Origin: Agapanthus africanus
Taxonomy: Eukaryota; Streptophyta; Magnoliopsida; Asparagales; Amaryllidaceae
Reading direction: 5' to 3'
Length of the DNA: 64,000 nt
NCBI GenBank assembly: GCA_030015575.1
Contig: CM057350.1
Span: forward strand, 523,086,959-523,150,958
Position numbers and translations under genes: made by a program. The first letter of the stretch is position 1. Every line of letters starts with the position of its first letter. The notes under the pieces were generated by a model. The model ran no database searches. It saw only the letters and a program-made list of their open reading frames with translations, and was not told the DNA's origin. This document shows positions 57,411 through 64,000 of this stretch, in pieces.

Positions 57411-60400
57411 ATGTCAGGCCTTAATCAAGATGATAATATGGATGTATTGACTTAACCCGCTTGTTATAATGAGCAGAGGAACGTTGGTTCCGTTCTTTCT
57501 TATAATTGTTATAAGACTGAGCAAAAAATAGGTGAATATCCGGATTCCCACGCCGCCCATACAAAGAACAAGCATGTTGATGCATCTTTTTTGGGTGTGT
57601 TTTTTATCGAGAACTGTTTCTCAGTTCACTCTGTGTCTTGGGTATTAGATACCGAATCGGGATCCCACATATATAATATGTTATATAAGCTAAAGAAAGG
57701 TAGGGAACTAGGAATAGGTGATCATTCCGTAAGAGTAGGGAATGGTGCAAATGTTGCAGCCAAACCTGTTGGCGAATATCACCTTGTATTACCAAATGGT
57801 AATACATTGATTCTGAACGAATACTATTACATACCGACCATAATATGCAATCTTATATCAGTTTCTTTATTAAGTAAAGAAGGATATAATTTTGTAGTAC
57901 AGGATAATGTTATGAACATCTTCCTGAATCAAAAGTTGATTGGATCAGGCTCGTTAAATAATGGCATATACGTTCTAAATCAAACCACAGTTCTTAATAT
58001 ACAAAACACATATAAGAGGAAGAGTTCAGAAATGAACGAATCCTTCTTGTGGTATTGTAGACTAGGTCATATCAATGCGACACGACTAGCTAAGTTAATA
58101 AAGATGGATATTTGAATCCATTTGAATTATCATCTTATGAAACTTGCCATTCATGTCTCAAAGGAAAGATGACCAAAACTCCGTTAAGTGGACACGGAGA
58201 AAGAGTTACGGAACTCTTGGGACTGATACATAGTGATGTATGCAGTCCTATGTCAACACATGCCAGGAATGATTCCTCGTACTTCATTACATTCACTGAC
58301 GATCTCTCAAGATTCGGACATGTGTTCCTGTTGAAACACAAGTCTGAAGCTTTTGAGAAATTCAAAGAATATAAGCACGAAGTCGAGAACCAAACGGGTA
58401 AAAGTATTAAGATCCTTCGATCTGATCGAAGAAGAGAATACTTGAGTAATTAGTTCCTGGACTATCTAAAAGAGAATGGAATTCTCTCTCAGTTTACTCC
58501 TCCGTATACACCACAGCACAACGGTGTATCGGAACAGAGGAATCGCACCCTATTAGATATGGCACGCTCTATGATGAGCACTGCTAAGTTGCCTATTTCC
58601 TTTTGGGGGTATGCGCTTAAGACAACCATATACCTATTGAATAGAGTTCCAACCAAATCAGTACCTAACACTCCATATGAGATATGGGAGGGAAAGAGAC
58701 CGTGTCTTAATTTTGTTAAGATATGGGATTGCCCGGCTTATGTTAAAAAGCAAAATCTGGACAGGCTCGAGGCAAGGTCAGTTCTGTGCAAGTTTATAGC
58801 ATATCCCAAGCATTCGCAAGGACATATCTTCTACCACCCTGAGAAACAAAAAGTGTTTTTTGCTCAGCATGCCACCTTTTTAAAAAAGGAATTTCTTGCA
58901 AAGGAAATTAGTGGTGAGGGGTAGAACTGGAAGAAGTTCCAGCTATACAAACTGCGACAAAAGATTTGGTAGAACCAGAGGATTCAGTATTTCCCAACGA
59001 ACCTCAGCCTCTCCGCCGATCTAGTAGGGTTCCTCATCCACTTGAAAGATACTATGGTTTTCTCATTGATGGTGGGAGCGAGGATTGCATCATGGAAGAT
59101 GATGACCCAACTAGTTTCGAGCAGACCATCACGAGTGGGGACTATGTGAAATGGCTGGATGCAATGCGATCTGAGATGGAATCCATGTACACCAACAAGG
59201 TATGGACTTTGGATGTTGCTCCTGAAGGGGTAAAACCTATTGGGAGCAAATGGATCTTTAAGAAGAAACTTGGTGTAGATGGAAAAGTTAAGACTTTTAA
59301 AACTAGACTTGTTGCAAAAGGTTTTCGTCAACGACTATGTATGGATTATGATGAAACCTTTTCTCCAGTGGCTATGCTTAAGTCCATCCGGATCCTACTT
59401 TCTATTGCTGCATACCATGGCTACGGAATCTGGCAAATGGATGTTAAGACCGCCTTTCTAAATGGTGATTTAGAAGAAAGCGTGTACATGACTCAGCCAG
59501 AGGGCTTCGTAGACAGTGGGAGCAGCGGAAAGGTGTGCAAGCTGCTTAAATCCATCTACGGGTTAAAGCAGGCATCGCGGAGTTGGAACATCTGTTTTGA
59601 TATGGTAGTCAAAGAGTTTGACTTCATCAAAAATGTAGATGAACCTTGTATATACAAGAAGGTGGTAGAGAGTAAGGTTGTCTTCCTCGTATTGTACGTG
59701 GATGACATACTCTTGATAGGAAATGATGTTCCTATGCTGCACTCGGTCAAGCTCTTCTTATCATAAAGATTCTCAATGAAAGATCTAGGTGATGCCTCCT
59801 ACAACTTGGGGATTAAGATCTATAGAGATAGATCTAAACGGATACCGGGATTGTCCCAATCCAGGTACATTGACACCATACTAAAGAGGTTTAGTATGGA
59901 AGAATACAAGCGTGGGAATTTACCCACGATCTCTGGACCCACTCTCTCCAAAGAGATGTCTCCCAAGACTGATTTGGAAAGAGCTCGCATGCAAGGGATA
60001 CCCTATGCATCGGTAGTCAACTCTATCATGTACGCGATGCTATGTACCAGACCCGATGTAGCATACTCTCTAAATATAGTGAGTAGGTATCATGCAGATC
60101 CAGGAGAGAGTCACTGGACAGCGGTGAAGAACATTCTTAAGTACTTGAGAAGGACTAAAGAGATGTTCTTGGTGTATGGTAACGGTCAACTCCAAGTGGA
60201 GTCCTTTACCGATTCGAGCTTCCAGAGTGATAAGGACGACTCTAAGTCGCACTCGGGATTTATCTTTACCCTCAATGGAGGGGCGGTTTGTTGGAAGAGT
60301 TCCAAACAGGAAACCGTGGCATACTCGACGATGGAGGCTGAATACATCGCTGCCAACGATGCTGCCAAAGTGGCTGTCTGGATGAAGAAGTTCATAACTG

Positions 60401-60681
60401 AACTTGGTGTGGTTTCGTCCATTGAGCATCCAATACCTTTGTATTGCGATAAAAATGGAGCGGTGGCATTGGCCAAGGAACCCAGGTCCCATCAGCCATC
60501 CAGGCATATTCTGAGGCGGTATCACCTGATCCGGGAGATAGTTGATCGCCGGGAGATCGAGGTCAGGAGAGTTGGCACGAAGGACAACACGGTGGATCCA
60601 CTCACAAAGGCCATACCCCAGATACAATTTGAGAGACTTTTCGGGATGTTGGGTATGAGATACTACAACAACTGGCCTTAG
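57411..60681 (+). pseudogene. Element E: gag-deleted, broken copia pol
   Basis: The ATG at 57411 opens only 14 codons before a stop. About 680 bp of gag present in B are missing, and the zinc knuckle is a relic (57498-57545) with three of four metal ligands changed. Pol follows. Protease (57591-58115) has Asp-Thr-Glu instead of Asp-Thr-Gly at 57648-57656. A frameshift lies near 58110. Integrase and linker (58112-58924) contain an in-frame TAG at 58451-58453, a further frameshift lies near 58920, RT (58966-59766) has YVDDILL intact, a TAA stands at 59764-59766, and RNase H (59776-60681) is open. The break count is low for a 3.2-kb stretch, so loss is recent compared with K. Confidence 0.9.
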
Positions 60682-60683
60682 TA

Positions 60684-60695
60684 CAAGTGGGAGAT
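60684..60695 (+). other. Polypurine tract of element E
   Basis: CAAGTGGGAGAT directly before the 3' LTR, two bases after the pol stop codon, as in K and B. Confidence 0.9.
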
Positions 60696-62782
60696 TGTTA
60701 GTTATGTATATGCCCTAGAGGCCATTATTGTACATATGATGTATATTATAGTGGATGCTTGGATATATATAGAGAGGAATTTATTGCTCGACATGATAGT
60801 ATGCTATCATTATCTTAACATGTTGGCTTGTATTGTGATACTGTCTTGCTCTCACATGTTGATAAAGCCCTCAGGATGTGTACTAGACTACCAGGACTAT
60901 GATGGAGATCATACTAGTGGGGCTAAGGGTAATCCACGAGTACATCCTATAATTGTTCCTAGTCGAGGGTGTATCGAGATAGGGCATCGATACTCGAGAG
61001 TAGACTTGCGTATACGCATCGATACTCCAGAGTAGACTTGCGTATACGCATCTTGACCCATATGATGGGCAATAGATGATCCCACATCCATTGGTGTTTG
61101 ACATCAAAGATGGTGTACGGGTGCTCAGTGGAGACTGGGTACACTGAACGGACTTGCCGAGAACTCCTAGTTGGTATTATATCTATCGTCAGATAGCATT
61201 TCTCTGGTGACACCGGTATAAGTTAGTCTGTAAACCCGAGATCGTCATAGAGTCTTGTGTGATTCCCACTGTGCTTTGATTTCTACCTTACCCCATTCAT
61301 GAGAACGTGCAAAACGGTGGCTTTTGGGTACAGTCCCGAATCACATGGAGGCAATGAGCGGTAGGAGGAGTTTCGTCTCTCCCGGTATTGGGGGTTGATG
61401 TTGCGCTGTGTTCAATTGGCTATAACAGGAAGTCCCTGGCCAGGGCTGATATGGAGATCTACTGGTAAGTGTTATCGGTAGTTTCACGACCCGTTATGAG
61501 CCTCACATCGACACGACTTATCGGTTACTTGAGTCTGACGTTCACCATCCCTAGACTAGATATGCGATATATCAGACGAAGAGACCGGACTGTACGATAG
61601 TGTTACTTACAGGATTTACAGGAGTATGAGCAGGCTTGCTTGTTGATCTTCTGATCACTCAATACCCTGGTGGTCGTTACGTTTAGTTGACCGCTTGCAG
61701 CTTGTGGGTGTTTGATATGATCATCACCTACTGCCGGCGTATTGACGAGTCTTAGAGTCCCACATAGGAGTTTCCTATCTCAGGCGAAAAGATGTGGTGT
61801 GCATATGAGATATGTGCGGGAGCTCGATTAAATGCGTGTATATGATAGCGTGTTTTAATCGGCCGTTTTCTATTGGTCGAGTCGTATGAGATATGACCAG
61901 TTTATTAAATTAAGTATTGATTTAATATTAACTTTTAGCTCACTTATTCAAAACCTTTTCTATTTGGATGCATGCATGAATGTATGCATATACACATGTT
62001 GATGTGAATGCACACATACATGCATACACGTGTGTCATGATTGTTGATACATAGAAGATGGCAATGCAAGAATCACATGGAACAAATATACATATATATT
62101 TATTATTGAGAAAAACAAAAGGAATTAAATCATGGTTGAATTTTCTACTATACTATTCTTTACTTGACCAAAGTATGACCATGGTTTAATTTCCTTTGTT
62201 TCTTTAACTCAATAATGAAAATATCTAGATATTTATTGACCATGGTTACTAGTGAGAGTGTATCTCATATATATTTTCATTTCTCATTTTATTAGAGAAT
62301 TATCATTATCACAAATGAGCTCAAGCTAGCCATCTTCATCTTCTTCCTCTCTCATGCTCTCTTGAGTTTTTCCATTGAGTGAAGAAAAGAAAAAGAAAGG
62401 GTTTTCAAGTGAGAACACAAACCACATCACCATTCTTTACTTGTTTATCCCATTAGTGTAGATTTTTTGCTTCACCTTCATCTTGATCAAGTGGAGCAAG
62501 GAGCTTGAGCAAAGGGACTCCGGATGGATCGTTGTGGACTTGGAAGGATTCAAGTGAGCCGGTTCAAACTCTAGGAGACCCAAGGAGTCACCAAAGGAGG
62601 TCTACAAAGGTTTTATTTCTCCCTACTTAGTGTTATACACTAGTTAATATGTGATATTACAAGTTTTTACCCTAAATTTCTAGTTCGATTCTTGGTTAGG
62701 ATTTTTTAGCACCCCATAAATTTTTGTTATAACATGTATGATGCAACCCCAACCCTAGGTATGGTGCTAAAGAATCCCTACA
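60696..62782 (+). repeat. 3' LTR of element E (2,087 bp)
   Basis: It starts TGTTAGTTATGTATATGCCC and ends AAAGAATCCCTACA. It is 35 bp longer than its partner largely because of a 32-bp tandem duplication at 60985-61048. The last bases before A's primer-binding site (62783-62789) belong to A. Confidence 0.92.
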
Positions 62783-62789
62783 AATGAGT

Positions 62790-62803
62790 TGGCTCTGATA
62801 CCA
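62790..62803 (-). other. Primer-binding site of element A (initiator Met tRNA)
   Basis: The plus strand reads TGGCTCTGATACCA, abutting the A LTR with no gap. E inserted three bases away. Confidence 0.9.
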
Positions 62804-64000
62804 TGTAAGGTTACGGCAGCGCCCCAGCCATCAATCCATGGCCAAATGCGGAATAATAAATTTTAAAACCCGGCGCTAACGTAACCCTAATCGACGGATT
62901 GTACCATTAACCCTATACTAGTTCTACAAAAGGAGTCTAGAAAGATTATACCGATCGATCCGTGTCCTTCGGTTTTCAACCTCTGTCCCAAGTTCCTCGA
63001 GGCTTCCCAGATCAAGTTTGATCTCCGGTCTCCCCACATCGTAGAAGATCCACGTCGAGGGTTCATAATACGGTCTCCCACCTCAAAACCGAAGCAACTC
63101 GAGCATCCGGTTTGCTAGCCTAGATACCCAAGATGAAGTAGAGAGTGTGTGAATACTTTGTCTCAAAACACCCAAGGATTCTCAACTCATGAGAGGGTAT
63201 GGGTGGAGGTTGAAGAAGAAGCCATTGGAGAAGAAGTGTGAGCTCAAGTTTTAGCTAAAGAAAAAGCAACCAAAGAAAAGTGTCTGCTTTTTTTCTTGTG
63301 TTGTTTTGGCCACGTATTTTGTGTGTGTTTTATATTGAGCACTTAAAGAAAAGCATGGCAAGAAAAAGTTCTACCTTCACACTAAAAAACTCACACAAAT
63401 ATTTTTTCCAAAACAAAACAACACTTGACCCAATACCATGAGTCACCAAGTGCATGTGCTATGAATCAATGCACAAGTACAAAACTCACACTCACACTTT
63501 TCACCACAAAAAACATTAAACTAAATGTTTAAACCCAAAAAGAAAATGGCAATCTTCTAAAGTAAACTTGTAACAAATTACAAGAATACCTCTCATCCGT
63601 ATATACATACTCGCATCCGCATTCCGAATGAATACGAATACAACGAGACGAAAGTAATCCAACAATATAATACTAGGATCCGGCTTAAACCAAAGCCTAC
63701 TAGTATTATCCGTCTGATCATGATCCATGCACAAGTGCACGTATATGATCGAACCCTGCCATAAAACCATACGGCCTCTACAACGTTTCGCCCGAACCAG
63801 GGAAACCCCCTGTGTGGGACTCTAAAGACTCGTCAATATGCTGGCAGTGGGTTTAACCATAAGTACGTCAATGGCACTAGCTGTACGTAACGGCTATCCA
63901 GGTATTGAGTGAAAGGGAGGCCGACGAGCAAACTCATCCAGAAACACTACTGAGCCTGACAGTGACAATATCCGTACAGTCCGTTCCGTTCGTCTATGAG
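62804..64000 (-). repeat. 5' LTR of element A, cut by the window edge
   Basis: It starts TGTAAGGTTACGGCAGCGCC, as at 8214, and follows that copy for its whole visible length of 1.2 kb. Its other end lies beyond the window. Confidence 0.9.

Larger units (their letters stand above)
38419..62782 (+). mobile_element. Element E: Angela-type copia element carrying G, H and F
   Basis: E has a 5' LTR (38419-40470), a primer-binding site (40472), a leader interrupted by G (43108-55060) and F (55130-57343), a pol pseudogene (57411-60681), a polypurine tract and a 3' LTR (60696-62782). Its flanks are AATGG (38414-38418) and AATGA (62783-62787), a 5-bp duplication with one mismatch. Without the nested DNA it is about 10.2 kb. 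LTRs look about 92% identical by eye. It lacks most of gag and shares this with K. Confidence 0.9.
8214..64000 (-). mobile_element. Element A: Angela-type copia element split by several insertions
   Basis: A is rebuilt from its pieces. The 3' LTR is 8214-10269, the RNase H end is 10270-10847, reverse transcriptase to protease is about 20834-22450, the gag-replacing region is 22450-23338, the leader is 23339-25341 plus 38145-38418, the primer-binding site is 62790-62803, and the 5' LTR runs from 62804 beyond the window. The two LTRs look about 93% alike by eye and share the TGTAAGGTTACGGCAGC end. B and a neighbouring segment interrupt pol, while C and E interrupt the leader. Heavy decay of the coding parts fits an old insertion. 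A TSD cannot be tested because the right end is missing; the five bases left of A are CACCA. Confidence 0.8.

Noticed and set aside
60070..60627. 185-codon minus-strand open frame
   Set aside because: It is the antisense shadow of E's RNase H frame; similar shadows occur opposite pol in B and C.
1..64000. Direct repeats as a possible CRISPR array or bacterial mobile island
   Set aside because: All repeats are LTRs, their leaders or simple duplications; the coding content is plant retrotransposon.

Overview
The window is plant nuclear DNA made almost entirely of nested LTR retrotransposons. It contains Ty1/copia polyproteins of the TNT1-94 type, initiator-Met and Asp tRNA primer-binding sites, 2-kb LTRs that start TGTTAG and carry TATGCCCTAGAGGC (the LTR start known from Angela/BARE-1 elements), and a broken plant-mobile-domain gene. 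A flowering plant with a large, repeat-rich genome is the natural source; I cannot name the species. There is no operon, CRISPR array or bacterial feature. Names K, I, A, B, C, J, E, G, H and F are mine.

Layout. 1-5105: decayed 3' part of plus-strand copia element K and its 3' LTR. 5106-6442: plant-mobile-domain pseudogene, cut by plus-strand LTR I (6443-8213). I is itself cut by minus-strand copia element A, which runs from 8214 past the right edge (3' LTR 8214-10269, 5' LTR from 62804). Everything between belongs to A or was inserted into it: B (from 10853, minus copia with an uninterrupted gag-pol frame) plus an unclassified segment up to about 20833, in A's pol; C (25342-38139, minus copia, TSD CCAGT), in A's leader and itself carrying solo LTR J (34403-36601, TSD ATTAT); and E (38419-62782, plus copia, TSD AATGG/AATGA), inserted beside A's primer-binding site. 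Inside E lie G (43108-55060, Tekay/Del-like LTR, TSD CTTAC), which holds H (44289-52034, minus Ty3/gypsy-type non-autonomous element, TSD GCACG), and solo LTR F (55130-57343, minus, TSD ATAAT). The chain I > A > E > G > H is five levels deep. H, with 1,698-bp LTRs differing at roughly ten positions by eye, is the youngest dateable insertion.

How the parts relate. B keeps one open frame for capsid, protease, integrase, reverse transcriptase and RNase H, and C once encoded the same set. A, E and K lack the normal gag domain but keep pol relics, LTRs and priming sites, so they look like a gag-defective subfamily that needed particles from B/C-like relatives. H encodes one unrecognised 556-residue protein and no pol.

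Most notable signals: (1) a leader RNA module with a GAAA-capped hairpin and compensating stems in copia elements B, C and E, of which a 39-bp block is identical between copia B and gypsy-like H, while copia A lacks it; (2) duplicated 18-bp perfect palindromes upstream of the TATA box of H, with a similar palindrome at the same place in G; (3) a compensating 9-bp hairpin next to a CCCTGGCCAGGG palindrome in the copia LTRs; (4) the shared gag loss. None of these has been tested by alignment or database search.
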